From Dietzia psychralcaliphila (lineage in GTDB: Bacteria > Actinomycetota > Actinomycetes > Mycobacteriales > Mycobacteriaceae): DNA of 64,000 nt. The notes beneath the pieces are model-generated. The model did not search any database. It was not told the origin of the DNA and saw nothing but the letters and a program-made list of their open reading frames with translations. Below are positions 7,691-16,199 of the stretch, piece after piece (the stretch's first letter is position 1; every line of letters begins with the position of its first letter). A program made the position numbers and the translations under genes. The stretch spans positions 2,480,001 through 2,544,000 of the forward strand of contig NZ_CP015453.1 in assembly GCF_003096095.1 (NCBI RefSeq), written 5' to 3'.

Positions 7691-8803
7691 TTGGAAGCCG
7701 AGAATGCCGAATTGCGCCGCGCATTGGCTGCTCGTGAAGGGGAGCGACCGATCGATCTCGACGATGCCCGCGTTCTGCAAGCAGCAGGTATCTATCGCTA
7801 CCATCATCCGCTGGAGTCTGCCGCCGCGTACAAGGAGCGCCTTAAGGAGCTCGAAGCCCGGATCGCCGACTCAATCCGCGAGAGCCGAGCCATTGTGAAG
7901 TCCGATCTCTTCACACTGAACAACTCACTCGCCCAGGGACGTCGCATGACGTCGGACTTGGGCAAGCTAATGCTGCGCGCATACAACGCCGAAGCTGACA
8001 ACGTCATCCGTTCCTTGCGGGCAGGAAACGTCGACACCGCAAAACGTCGGCTCGAGGCATCGCGGACCGCCATCGCGCGTCTCGGAGCACTGATGGAAAT
8101 GCGCATCGACGACGCATTCCATGCGTTGCGCGTTGAAGAGATTGAACTCACCGCCGACTGGTTGATGAAGAAGCAGGCAGAACGCGAAGCAGCCCGCGAA
8201 GAACGGGCTCGGCTTCGTGAGGAGGCACGCGTCCAACGAGAGCTAGAAGAAGAACGCTCCCGGCTGGACAAAGAACGTGCACACCTTGCCAACGCATTGG
8301 AATCTCTCCGCACCCAGGGGCGCGACGACGCGGACCTCATCGCCCGGCTCGCTGCTGTTGACCAGGCAATCGAGCAGAACGACTACCGCGCCGCCAACAT
8401 CCGAGCTGGCTACATCTACGTGATCTCTAACGAAGGCGCATTCGGGGCAGGAGTAGTGAAGATCGGGTTGACTCGCCGCCTCGCTCCCGCCGAGCGCATC
8501 GCAGAACTTAGCGGAGCCTCCGTACCGTTTCGTTTCGACGTCCATGCGCTGTTCTTTTCCGAAGACGCGGTCACACTCGAGAACGACCTACACAAGCACT
8601 TTGCGGACCGAGCTCTCAACCAGGCAAACCCACGCAAGGAATTCTTCTTCGCCACTCCCAGTGAGGTCCGTGACGTGCTCCTGCAACGCGTCGGGAACAT
8701 CCTCGAGTTCGTCGAGACAGCCGAAGCCCCCGAGTACCGGCAGTCACTGGGAGCATGGCCGCAATCCCGACGAAGCGAAAATGAAGCTCTAGAGCACAAC
8801 TAG
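7691..8803 (+). CDS. DUF4041 protein with C-terminal GIY-YIG (T5orf172/MUG113) nuclease domain
   Basis: As read from the TTG at 7691 the protein has 370 residues. The middle (about 70-210) is the DUF4041 domain (LMLRAYNAEADNVI, then a long charged coiled coil). The end is a T5orf172-type GIY-YIG domain: GYIYVISN, VVKIGLTRRL with the conserved Arg, and ENDLHKHF. Such proteins are common in phages and defence-associated loci and are predicted nucleases. The frame extends upstream through an in-frame TAA at 7643 into a PPGW segment, so the original start is probably 7466. It forms an operon with the coiled-coil gene before it. Whether it is functional is uncertain. Confidence 0.8.
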   Translation: MEAENAELRRALAAREGERPIDLDDARVLQAAGIYRYHHPLESAAAYKERLKELEARIADSIRESRAIVKSDLFTLNNSLAQGRRMTSDLGKLMLRAYNAEADNVIRSLRAGNVDTAKRRLEASRTAIARLGALMEMRIDDAFHALRVEEIELTADWLMKKQAEREAAREERARLREEARVQRELEEERSRLDKERAHLANALESLRTQGRDDADLIARLAAVDQAIEQNDYRAANIRAGYIYVISNEGAFGAGVVKIGLTRRLAPAERIAELSGASVPFRFDVHALFFSEDAVTLENDLHKHFADRALNQANPRKEFFFATPSEVRDVLLQRVGNILEFVETAEAPEYRQSLGAWPQSRRSENEALEHN

Positions 8804-8996
8804 AGAGGCCCGGCGAACTCCACAAGACAACGTCATAAACGGCTGCCCGCCATGGAACCAGTCTGGGCCAAGCTCACTCCAGCGCACCTCAAGTGCGTAC
8901 AAGAGCCACTGGCCAGGGTAGGGCCGCCGATAAGTTGCGTTCCGTCATGTCTGCTGGTCAGCGGTCGATTAGAGCTCCCACTGTTACTGTCTCGGC

Positions 8997-9737
8997 ATGT
9001 GTGGTCGGTACTCGGTAGCTATCTCCGGCTCGGCCCTGGTTGGGGACCTCGATTTGGATGGGGTCGATCCTGGTTTCGAGTGGCCGCCGGCGTATTCGGT
9101 GGCTCCCCGTACGCGGGCTCCAGTCATCCGGGATCGCTCGATCGGCGATCAGCGGGTGCGTGAGGCGTCCCTACCGACATGGGGCTTTCGCCCGTCCTGG
9201 GCCAAGGAGAAGGGCCCACGGCCGATCAATGCTCGCCTCGAGGGCGTGGCAACCAACGGAATGTTCCGCTCGGCGTTCGCTTCCGCCCGAATCGCAGTTT
9301 TGATGACGGGCTACTACGAGTGGCAAGAGGCCCTCGAGGACGGCAAAGAGGTCAAGAACCCCAGCTACGTCCACGCCCCAGGCGACGAGCTCCTGCTCGC
9401 TGCCGGCCTACTCGCCTTTCACCGAGAGGGTGATGACGCCGAGTGGCAGACGACGTTCACGATCATCACCCGCACCGGGGAAGACGCGGCTGGCGAGGTC
9501 CACGACAGGATGCCGGCATTCCTGACCCCTGGAGCATGGGACACCTGGCTGTCCCCGGAGAAGATCGCCAAGGACCAGGCCTCCGACTTGCTCGACCTGC
9601 TTGATGCCGAGTCCCGAGCGGTCGCGGCGACACTGCGGACCCGTCCGGTGTCGCGGGCGGTTAATAATGTTCGCACCCTGGACCGGCATGATGCCGGCCT
9701 CATCGAATCGATTGCTGGCGGCGGTGCTGGTCGCTAA
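8997..9737 (+). CDS. SRAP-domain abasic-site-binding protein (YedK/HMCES family)
   Basis: The 246-residue protein starts MCGRYS, with Cys2, the residue that forms a thiazolidine crosslink to abasic DNA once the Met is removed. Other SRAP landmarks are present: PINARLE (catalytic Asn), TGYYEWQ (Glu) and VHDRMPAFL (His). The family protects abasic sites in single-stranded DNA. The length is usual for bacterial members. The 193 bases upstream hold no gene. Its 3' end overlaps the convergent small gene at 9700-10002 by 38 bases. Bacterial SRAP genes often sit near SOS or mobile DNA, which fits this accessory region. Confidence 0.92.
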   Translation: MCGRYSVAISGSALVGDLDLDGVDPGFEWPPAYSVAPRTRAPVIRDRSIGDQRVREASLPTWGFRPSWAKEKGPRPINARLEGVATNGMFRSAFASARIAVLMTGYYEWQEALEDGKEVKNPSYVHAPGDELLLAAGLLAFHREGDDAEWQTTFTIITRTGEDAAGEVHDRMPAFLTPGAWDTWLSPEKIAKDQASDLLDLLDAESRAVAATLRTRPVSRAVNNVRTLDRHDAGLIESIAGGGAGR

Positions 9738-10002
9738 CGGTGCGGCCCACTCTGTAGCGGGGTTTACCGTCGGCGCCGTTGCGGTAGCGGCGGGGGTTAC
9801 GGGCCAGTCGTCGCAGGTCGTGCAGTAGCTCGGCGGCCCTGTCTTCGCCTAGCTCGGTGACGGCGAGTCGGTAGACGCCGCGGGCTCCCCAGTCGGGTTC
9901 GGGGAGGCCGGCGACTACGCGGTGCCAGCGCATCAGCTCGAGGAAATGCATCTCGCCTGCCTGGTCGGCCGCTTGTCGGATTCGGTCCACCAGCTCGTCC
10001 AC
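9700..10002 (-). CDS. Small hypothetical protein downstream of the XRE regulator
   Basis: From the GTG at 10002 the product has 100 residues (starting VDELVDRIRQAADQ). It is charged and helical, with no membrane segment or recognisable domain; the C-terminus is Arg-rich. It starts 36 bases after the XRE stop and is likely co-transcribed with it. Its 3' end runs 38 bases into the convergent SRAP gene. A later start at the Met of MHFLELMRW (residue 18) is possible. Function unknown. Confidence 0.5.
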   Translation of the reverse strand: MDELVDRIRQAADQAGEMHFLELMRWHRVVAGLPEPDWGARGVYRLAVTELGEDRAAELLHDLRRLARNPRRYRNGADGKPRYRVGRTVSDQHRRQQSIR

Positions 10003-10037
10003 GCCGGGACCGTAACCGGACCCTCCGACACCGGCGG

Positions 10038-10439
10038 TCAGTTCAGGTCGCGGGCGGCGATGAGGCCGGCGATGAAGTCGGCGGCCCGGTCCGCTTCGGC
10101 GTCGGTGAGGTCGTATGCGATCCCCGCGACGAGAGTGCGGGAGGGGCCGAGCGGTTGCAGGCCGAGACTTACTCGGGTGGTGGCCGACAGGGATGCGCGG
10201 TCGGCGATGTACGCAGCGGTGCATCCCAGAGCATCGGCGATGGCTTCGAGCTGCTCGCGGCTCATGGTCGGGGTGTGAGCCGGACGGCCTCGGGCGGCGG
10301 GGACCTGGCCCCGTTCCCAAATGCTCATGTGGCCGCCGCTGACGCCGATGGCGAGCGCGAGTTTGAGCTGCGTGAGCCCGGTTTCCAGACGAACGGTGCG
10401 GATGGCTCGCCCCAGTGACCTCGCATCAAATGGCGTCAT
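10038..10439 (-). CDS. XRE-family helix-turn-helix regulator
   Basis: This 133-residue protein has a Cro/CI-type HTH at residues 10-45 (AIRTVRLETGLTQLKLALAIGVSGGHMSIWERG), interrupted by a Pro/Arg-rich loop before the last helix (REQLEAIADALGCTAAYIADR). The C-terminal part has no known domain. The ATG overlaps the stop of the small interrupted frame upstream (ATGA), so these genes form an operon with the 100-residue gene downstream. It probably controls this small accessory locus. Confidence 0.75.
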   Translation of the reverse strand: MTPFDARSLGRAIRTVRLETGLTQLKLALAIGVSGGHMSIWERGQVPAARGRPAHTPTMSREQLEAIADALGCTAAYIADRASLSATTRVSLGLQPLGPSRTLVAGIAYDLTDAEADRAADFIAGLIAARDLN

Positions 10440-10624
10440 CGCCTCTCCCCCGCCGTTTCGGGTCGGATCTCGGCTACGACCGACCAGTGCCCGTTCTCGT
10501 GGGCGGTCGAGACCACGGATGCCTCGGCGCCGTCGAAGAGGTCGAGCTGTTACAGGCGGCGGTCGAGGTCGATGTGAGCGTGCAGCTCACTCGGCCCGGT
10601 CCCGATGAGGTACATAGTCGCCAT
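10436..10624 (-). pseudogene. Small gene interrupted by an in-frame TAA
   Basis: An ATG at 10624 opens a frame (MATMYLIGTGPSELHAHIDL) that meets TAA at 10552-10550 after 24 codons, then continues open for 37 codons (QLDLFDGAEASV..HWSVVAEI) to a TGA that overlaps the XRE start as ATGA. G/C-ending codons dominate on both sides of the TAA, and the overlap with XRE is typical of real operons. So this looks like one coding frame with a nonsense codon. No family recognised. Confidence 0.45.
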
Positions 10625-10632
10625 CGTGCCCG

Positions 10633-10884
10633 GTGCTAGGGCTGTGCGAGCACCGCTCCCGCCGGGTACGTAGATTTGCAGGAACCCAACACTTCTATGA
10701 TAGTTACATAACGCTCCTGGCGGCGGCCGGCACGATCGAGGAGCGAGCGGGGACGGTGATGCTGTCCCGCCTGATCGCCTCGGCGACCAGCACCGATGCG
10801 GACTCCTCCACCTTCTCAGAGGTGGCCCGGGTGTTCGGTATCGACTGGATTCCCGCCGTTCGGCTGGCGGACGAACTCAGCTAG
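10633..10884 (+). CDS. Possible small protein, unrecognised
   Basis: An 83-codon frame from a GTG. The second half (GTIEERAGTVMLSRL...VARVFGIDWIPAVRLADEL) has coding-like composition, while the first 20 codons are Arg-rich and doubtful. There is no clear ribosome site. It is divergent from the XRE operon, so it could be a target of that regulator. The evidence is weak. Confidence 0.3.
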   Translation: MLGLCEHRSRRVRRFAGTQHFYDSYITLLAAAGTIEERAGTVMLSRLIASATSTDADSSTFSEVARVFGIDWIPAVRLADELS

Positions 10885-10998
10885 GGGCACGTCTCTCACG
10901 CGCTCATTCAGCGACGAGCAGGCCGGCACCAGCGGCCGTCATCGTCACCTACGCAGGATCGGCGCGCTGGCATCGGAGCGCCACCCCGAAATGACGTA

Positions 10999-11028
10999 AG
11001 GCTCGGTTCCCCTGAGGGAACCGAGCCT
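10999..11028 (-). terminator. Hairpin terminator after the initiator tRNA
   Basis: A perfect 13-bp stem (AGGCTCGGTTCCC / GGGAACCGAGCCT) with a 4-base loop lies 11 bases past the tRNA 3' end. On the minus strand a weak T-rich tail (TTACGTCATTT) follows. Confidence 0.75.
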
Positions 11029-11039
11029 GTGTGCAGTAG

Positions 11040-11113
11040 TAGCGGGGACAGGATTCGAACCTGCGACCTCTGGATTATGAGCCCAGCGAGCTACCGAGCT
11101 GCTCCACCCCGCG
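11040..11113 (-). tRNA. Initiator tRNA-fMet (CAT)
   Basis: A 74-base cloverleaf (without CCA) folds completely, with anticodon CAT and TTCGAAT in the T loop. Position 1 is C and 72 is U, so the top acceptor pair is mismatched, the hallmark of initiator tRNA. The anticodon stem has GGG at 29-31, but position 39 is U, so the third of the usual three G:C pairs is G-U. The body begins CGCGGGGTGGAGCAG, as in bacterial initiators. CCA is not encoded. Confidence 0.93.
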
Positions 11114-11344
11114 TCGTTTGCGTCTGTGAAACTACGTGCCGCGCACCGGAGGAGGCAAATCGAGCGCCACCGCCTGCGGAGCATGTCCACCAACGCCTGC
11201 GCTGCCCACGCCAGGTCCACGGATCGCACGCTATCCAGCCTCATGTGCCCCTCGCCCACAACTCTGAGAGATGCATCCCGGCCACGGGGAGCCGAACCGC
11301 GAAGGTTCTTGCGGGCGGCAATCGGCGACTCACATCTAGCGCGC

Positions 11345-11372
11345 TTGACCTTGCCACAGTGTCAAGGTTGAT
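11345..11372 (+). promoter_or_regulatory. MerR-type promoter/operator of the regulator at 11382
   Basis: A TTGACC -35 box is followed after 18-19 bases by TGATGAT. Inside lies the inverted repeat CTTGAC...GTCAAG with ACCTTG...CAAGGT symmetry, as expected for a MerR protein that controls its own gene. Confidence 0.55.
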
Positions 11373-11381
11373 GATCAGCTC

Positions 11382-12170
11382 ATGAGAATCGGTGAGATCG
11401 CCCGGCTGACCGGAGTCAGCGCACGCAGCATCCGGCACTACCACCGCTCGGGCGTGCTCGCCGAGCCCCCGCGAACCACCGGCGGATATCGCGAGTACGA
11501 CGTGACCGCCCTCGTGCGGATCTCCCGGATCGCGTTCCTCTCCGACTCGGGAGTGCCCCTGCGCGAGATCAGCGCGCTGCTGGAGACCGCGCCCGGCAGC
11601 ATGGCCGACGATCTGGCCGCCGTCCGCTCAGGAATCGACACCCGCATCGCCGCTCTCACCCGCCAGCGCGAACGCCTCGACCTGATAGCCCAGCGCGCCG
11701 CCGACGGCCTACCCCTGGGACTGCTGCCCGAGCCGGTATCGCGTGCGCTCGACCTCTGTCGGTACGCGGTCCCCGACGACCCCGACCTCACCGCGCTCCT
11801 GGACCGCGAACAGGACCTGCTCGACCTGCTTGCGCTTAACGGCGACTTCCCCGTACAGCTCACTGCCTCATACACCGCCATCGCTTTCGACGCCGGTCGC
11901 CGCACCCGGTACCTCGACCTACTCGCTGGCTTCCACCGGATCGAGGGCCGGCGGCCCAGCGAGGTGGAGCCGCAGATCGCAGACCTCGTCGACGCACTGC
12001 TGGCCGACCAAGACCTTCGAGCGCTGGTGGCGGGAGTGCCGGCCGAGCCGGGTGATGAGCACGATGCCGCCGATGCCACCCACGGACCGACGCTCGAGCA
12101 GCTCCTTCCCGACCCGGCCCAGCGCGAAGTAGTGCGCCGCCTGCTCGCTGCATCAGGAGTACGGCCGTGA
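11382..12170 (+). CDS. MerR-family transcriptional regulator
   Basis: The 262-residue protein has an N-terminal MerR winged helix (MRIGEIARLTGVSARSIRHYHRSGVL, then the GGYREY wing) and a coiled dimer helix with RQRERLDLI. A C-terminal domain of about 150 residues has no cysteine pair for metal binding, so it probably senses an organic molecule or protein. Its gene overlaps the following membrane gene by 4 bases (GTGA). A dyad-containing promoter lies directly upstream. Target and ligand are unknown; the membrane partner is the obvious candidate. Confidence 0.88.
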   Translation: MRIGEIARLTGVSARSIRHYHRSGVLAEPPRTTGGYREYDVTALVRISRIAFLSDSGVPLREISALLETAPGSMADDLAAVRSGIDTRIAALTRQRERLDLIAQRAADGLPLGLLPEPVSRALDLCRYAVPDDPDLTALLDREQDLLDLLALNGDFPVQLTASYTAIAFDAGRRTRYLDLLAGFHRIEGRRPSEVEPQIADLVDALLADQDLRALVAGVPAEPGDEHDAADATHGPTLEQLLPDPAQREVVRRLLAASGVRP

Positions 12171-13030
12171 ACAGCAGACTGGTTCCATTGATTGCGCTTG
12201 TCGTCGTCGTGACCGACGCGGTTCTCCTGGCCACAGGGGTGATCGGCCCCGCGACGGCGCTCGCACTCTTCCTGGCGGTCGAGGTGCCACTCGGGGCGAT
12301 CGCCGTCTCCGGTTACGTCCGCCGCTACCGAGCCCACCGCGCTGACGCTCGCACCCGCGCCGACGCACTACGCGCCCTGGCCGCAGAGGACCCCTATCTA
12401 CGACTGATCGGCACCGAAGCGCGAACACTCGCCTCGCTGGCCCGGTGGGTGACGCGGCGGCCAGACGTCCCTGACGGCGCGGCAGCACTCGGCTACTCCC
12501 GCGGCACGCTCGGTATCCCGGTGGCGATGGCGGTCGCGGCGTCAATCGAATTGATCGCCGTGCACCTGTTGGTGCCGTGGCCCGAGGTACGGCTGGCGCT
12601 TGACCTGCTCGGGATCTACGGGCTGCTGTTCGTACTCGGATGGCTGGCCGGCCGGATCGTGCGGCCGCATCTGATCGAGGGCGGCGAACTCGTGCTGCGC
12701 AGCGGCACGCACGTCTGCGCACGGGTACCGCTCGACGCGATCGCGACAGTGCGGCGCGACCGGCGGCTCTCCCCCACGTCTGCGGAGATCACGCCCAATG
12801 CACGCGGCGGGAACGCACTCACGCTCGCCGGTCCGGACGGCACCACTGTGGGCATCGAGCTTGACCGCCCAGTGCCTGCGTCCGTCCCCGGGTTTGCCTG
12901 GAGTGCGCCCTCCCCGCGTGAGGTCACCGTGCTGCGGCTGCACGTCGATGACCCGGATGCCGCACTGCGTGCGATCACGGAGGCGGTCGCCGGGACCGGG
13001 GTTAAACCGCGGGCCGGTTACGCGCCCTGA
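12167..13030 (+). CDS. Hypothetical membrane protein partnered with MerR regulator
   Basis: This 287-residue protein has four predicted membrane segments (about 7-27, 28-48, 115-136, 142-162), a 60-residue cytoplasmic loop, and a soluble C-terminal half of mixed strands (LRSGTHVCARVPLDAIATVRR) that resembles a small beta domain. I do not recognise a family. It starts at a GTG overlapping the stop of the MerR gene, so the two are translationally coupled. Its last codons (GYAP, then TGA) lie inside a repeat element shared with 45252-45311. Confidence 0.65.
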   Translation: MNSRLVPLIALVVVVTDAVLLATGVIGPATALALFLAVEVPLGAIAVSGYVRRYRAHRADARTRADALRALAAEDPYLRLIGTEARTLASLARWVTRRPDVPDGAAALGYSRGTLGIPVAMAVAASIELIAVHLLVPWPEVRLALDLLGIYGLLFVLGWLAGRIVRPHLIEGGELVLRSGTHVCARVPLDAIATVRRDRRLSPTSAEITPNARGGNALTLAGPDGTTVGIELDRPVPASVPGFAWSAPSPREVTVLRLHVDDPDAALRAITEAVAGTGVKPRAGYAP

Positions 13031-13101
13031 CGGGCCTACGTGTCCTCTCTGCCCGCGTCCCGCCGAGGTGTGCTGCGTGTGTTCCGGATTCAACAATCCG
13101 G
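13021..13101. repeat. Repeat element A with hairpin, left side of the biosynthetic cluster
   Basis: The 60 bases 13021-13080 match 45252-45311 in the same orientation at 45 of 60 positions without gaps, including identical CGCGCCCTGA and near-identical GGTGTGCTGCGTGT blocks. In both copies a hairpin follows a few bases later; here it is CCGGATT-CAAC-AATCCGG (13084-13101). It overlaps the 3' end of the membrane gene. The hairpin may end transcription between convergent genes. The rest of the gap to 13275 holds no gene. Confidence 0.6.
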
Positions 13102-13275
13102 TCGTGGGGTGGCGAACCGGGTCTTCCCTTGGGTAACCACGTCCAGCTCACGACGTGCTCCTCGGATCACGATTCGCCCCCATAGCTCCGAGGGCGGATC
13201 GCAATCCGAGGGGCAGATCGCGCGGATGGCACCACCCACTTGCGGCCGACCTCGTCGTCGTCGTCCAAGGGACCC

Positions 13276-14358
13276 TCAGCCCAGCACCACCACGCACTTG
13301 CCCGTCGTCCGCCCGGAGAGCATGTCCACGATCGCCTGCGGCGCGGACTCCAGGCCCTCATACTTCGCGAGGTCCAGGTTCAGGTCGCCCGATCGCCACA
13401 GCTCCGCGAGGTGCTTCCTGGCCTCGGGGAGCCGGTCCGCGAACGTGCCCGCGAGGAAGCCACGCAGATTGATGTCCTTGGTGGTGGCGTTGAAGAGGTT
13501 GTCGGGAGCGGCCGGCGGCTGACCGTCATAGCCGGCGATCGCGCCACACAGGGCGACCCGGCCGAGCGGGCGCAGGTGAGTGAGCGCGGCTTTGAGGTGG
13601 TCACCACCGACGCTGTCGAAGTACACGTCGATGCCGTCGGGCTCGAACTCACTCAGCGGCTCGTCCAACCCGTCGCGCCAGTTGAACGCCGCGTCGAGCC
13701 CGAGCACATCCTTGAGGTAGGTGACCTTCTCGGCACTGCCGGCGCTGCCGATCACTCGGCAGCCGTGCGCCTTGGCGAGCTGCGCCGCGACGCTGCCCAC
13801 CGCGCCGGCGGCCGCGGAGATCCACACGACGTCGTCCGGCTTGAGGGACGCCACCACGAACATCCCCGCCCACGCCGTGAGCCCGGTCATGCCGAGCAGC
13901 CCCACCTGTAGCTCGGGCGGGCCCAGCTCGCGGTCCAGCTTGGACAGCGCGCCGGCCACGCCGAGGGCCTGGTTATCCGGATCGACCAGGGCGTATTCGC
14001 GGTACCCGAGGTCGTGGTGCACCAGGTCCCCGGGTGCGTACCCCTCCGCGTCCGACTCGACCACCTCGCCGACCACCATCCCGGCGAGCGCCTCCCCCGG
14101 CTTGAGGGCCGGCAGGTATCCGGGAGGCGAGACGGGATCGAGCCGCAGCCGGGTGGCCGCGTCCACGGAGAGCAGCGTGTTGCGGATGAGCACGTGCCCC
14201 GGAGCCATGGTCGGCATCTCGGTGGGCACCACCTCGAGGTCGTCCACCGCCAGCGCGCCGTCGGGGTGCCTGACCAGTCGGACCTCGCGGTTGCCCTGCG
14301 CTACGTTGCCGGTCGTCGTGTTGTTGGATGCTGTGTCGTTCATCGCCGTGTCGGTCAT
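13276..14358 (-). CDS. NADP-dependent MDR-family oxidoreductase (CurA/PTGR-like)
   Basis: This 360-residue protein belongs to the zinc-free medium-chain reductases acting on activated double bonds. It has the GroES-like N-terminal domain, the substrate-loop segment MAPGHVLIRN, the cofactor motif VWISAAAGAVGSVAAQLAKAHG, and a domain that closes with YFDSVGGDHL. It probably reduces alpha,beta-unsaturated ketones or aldehydes with NADPH. The first 22 residues are low-complexity Thr/Asn, so the true start might be slightly later. It diverges from a flavodoxin gene, with an inverted repeat between them. Confidence 0.87.
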   Translation of the reverse strand: MTDTAMNDTASNNTTTGNVAQGNREVRLVRHPDGALAVDDLEVVPTEMPTMAPGHVLIRNTLLSVDAATRLRLDPVSPPGYLPALKPGEALAGMVVGEVVESDAEGYAPGDLVHHDLGYREYALVDPDNQALGVAGALSKLDRELGPPELQVGLLGMTGLTAWAGMFVVASLKPDDVVWISAAAGAVGSVAAQLAKAHGCRVIGSAGSAEKVTYLKDVLGLDAAFNWRDGLDEPLSEFEPDGIDVYFDSVGGDHLKAALTHLRPLGRVALCGAIAGYDGQPPAAPDNLFNATTKDINLRGFLAGTFADRLPEARKHLAELWRSGDLNLDLAKYEGLESAPQAIVDMLSGRTTGKCVVVLG

Positions 14359-14385
14359 GCGATCCCTACCGATCGTTGTGTGGGC

Positions 14386-14412
14386 CAGTTCACACCCACG
14401 GTAAATGAACTG
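14386..14412. promoter_or_regulatory. Inverted repeat between oxidoreductase and flavodoxin
   Basis: CAGTTCA and TGAACTG are perfect 7-bp inverted copies separated by 13 bases, 28 bases upstream of the oxidoreductase start. It is a possible binding site for a dimeric repressor controlling the reductase. Confidence 0.4.
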
Positions 14413-14666
14413 ACTTCACTTGGGTAGTGGATGGGCGAAGTTGGGCCACGCAGAGGCGACCACAGGGCGGGCACGCGCGTGACGCGGGTGGCCGCACCCC
14501 AAACCTTGACGGAACCGCAGCCTCTGGACGGTGCGCCCCTGACACCCCCACCCCATTGCGCTCGCCACCGACGCGGTGAAGGATGAAGATCGAGTGATAA
14601 ACCGAGGTGAAGGCCCGTCAACGGCTACGCGCCCTCACCGCCGACTCGAGCGGGGTGGCACACGAA

Positions 14667-15188
14667 ATGCGCGCACTGATCGTTTTTGAATCGATGTACG
14701 GCTGCACCCACGACATTGCCAACGCGATCGCACGCGGCGTCGCGCAGGTGGGAGACGCCACGACAGTCCCCGTCTCGCACGCGATAGACGAGGACACCTC
14801 CGTCTACGACCTCGTGATCGTGGGTGGCCCCACCCATGTCCACGGGATGAGTCGCGACTCGACCCGGCGTGGCGCGGTCGAGGCCGCCGCCGAGCCGGAC
14901 AGTGCCCTCACTGTGGAGCCCGATGCGGCCGGCGCGGGGATCAGGGACTGGCTCGGCGAGCTCTCCCGGCGCGAGGGGGCTGCTGCCGCGTTCGATACCC
15001 GGGTCGACAAGCCCGCGATCCTCACCGGTCGAGCATCCAAGGGGATCTCAAAGAAGCTGAAAAGCCTGGGGTTCACCCTCGTCGCCGAACCGGAGAGCTT
15101 CCTGGTCGACACCCAGACCCAGCTGCTCGAGGGCGAAGAGGCCCGCGCGGAGCAGTGGGGACAGATGGTGGCCGGGCAGATCACGTGA
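14667..15188 (+). CDS. Flavodoxin-domain protein
   Basis: From the ATG at 14667 the protein has 173 residues and begins with the flavodoxin strand and phosphate loop MRALIVFESMYGCTHDIA, followed by YDLVIVGGPTHVHGMSR for the flavin ring. It would carry FMN and act as an electron carrier or as a protoporphyrinogen-oxidase-like protein. A GTG frame extends 20 codons further upstream but adds sequence not typical of the family, so I use the ATG. The partner is unknown; the divergent reductase is a neighbour but not an obvious redox mate. Confidence 0.85.
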   Translation: MRALIVFESMYGCTHDIANAIARGVAQVGDATTVPVSHAIDEDTSVYDLVIVGGPTHVHGMSRDSTRRGAVEAAAEPDSALTVEPDAAGAGIRDWLGELSRREGAAAAFDTRVDKPAILTGRASKGISKKLKSLGFTLVAEPESFLVDTQTQLLEGEEARAEQWGQMVAGQIT

Positions 15189-15295
15189 TCGACTGACGGA
15201 GCCCGCGCCCCCGGCGACGGTGGTGACGAGGAAGCGCGCCGTCGGCGGCCTGACCAGGTGAACCTCCCTTTCGCCTCAACGAGCGATGTGACCGC

Positions 15296-16192
15296 TCAGA
15301 TTTGGACCCCCGGGCCCACCGGCTCCCCGCAGCGTTCCACCAGCCCGAGCAGGTAGCCGCCGTAGCCGGACTTGCTCAGGGCCGATCCCCTGCGGCACAG
15401 CTGCTCGTCACTGATCAGCCCGAGTCGCCAGCCCACCTCCTCCGGGCACCCGATCTTGAGGCCCTGCCGGTCCTCGATGGTGCGGACGAAGTTCGAGGCG
15501 TCGAGCATCGAATCGTGGGTCCCGGTGTCCAGCCACGCCGTCCCCCGGGGCAGGGTCTCCACCCTCAGCCGACCCGCCTCCAGGTAGTGGCGGTTGACGT
15601 CGGTGATCTCGTACTCGCCGCGCGCGGAGCGCTCCACCCCCCGGGCCACGTCCACGACGTCGGGGCTGTAGAAATACAAGCCCGGCACCGCGTATTGGGA
15701 CCGCGGCCGGGCGGGCTTCTCCTCGAGTGAGACCGCCCGGCCGTCGGAGTCGAAATCCACCACGGCGTACGCGCTCGGGTCCGCGACCCAGTAGGCGAAC
15801 ACGGCGCCGCCGTCCACGTCGGCGAACCGTCGCAGCTGGCTTCCCATGCCCGGTCCGTAGAAGATGTTGTCCCCCAGGACCAGTGCCACCGGGTCCCGGC
15901 CGATGTGGTCGGCGCCGATCACGAACGCCTGGGCCAGACCGTCGGGCGAGGGCTGCACCGCGTAGTCGATGCGGATACCGAACTCCGAACCGTCACCCAG
16001 CAGGCGCCGGAACGCCTCCTGCTCCTGTGGGGTCGTGATCACCAGGACCTCCCGGATCCCGGCGAGCATGAGCGTGGTGAGCGGGTAGTAGATCATCGGC
16101 TTGTCGTAGACGGGGACGAGTTGCTTGCTCACCGCCGTGGAGACCGGCGCGAGCCGCGACCCGGTACCGCCCGCGAGGATGATTCCCTTCAC
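15296..16192 (-). CDS. rmlA: Glucose-1-phosphate thymidylyltransferase
   Basis: The 298-residue enzyme has the nucleotidyltransferase signature [25 protein letters not shown] at residues 8-32 and the RmlA blocks [13 protein letters not shown] and [11 protein letters not shown]. It makes dTDP-glucose from dTTP and glucose-1-phosphate, the first step of deoxysugar biosynthesis. It is the last gene of the long leftward operon, 7 bases after the ABC permease. With the five sugar genes at 37-43 kb it should supply the amino-sugar pathway. No 4,6-dehydratase (rmlB) is in the window. Confidence 0.95.
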   Translation of the reverse strand: MKGIILAGGTGSRLAPVSTAVSKQLVPVYDKPMIYYPLTTLMLAGIREVLVITTPQEQEAFRRLLGDGSEFGIRIDYAVQPSPDGLAQAFVIGADHIGRDPVALVLGDNIFYGPGMGSQLRRFADVDGGAVFAYWVADPSAYAVVDFDSDGRAVSLEEKPARPRSQYAVPGLYFYSPDVVDVARGVERSARGEYEITDVNRHYLEAGRLRVETLPRGTAWLDTGTHDSMLDASNFVRTIEDRQGLKIGCPEEVGWRLGLISDEQLCRRGSALSKSGYGGYLLGLVERCGEPVGPGVQI

Positions 16193-16199
16193 GCCCTGC

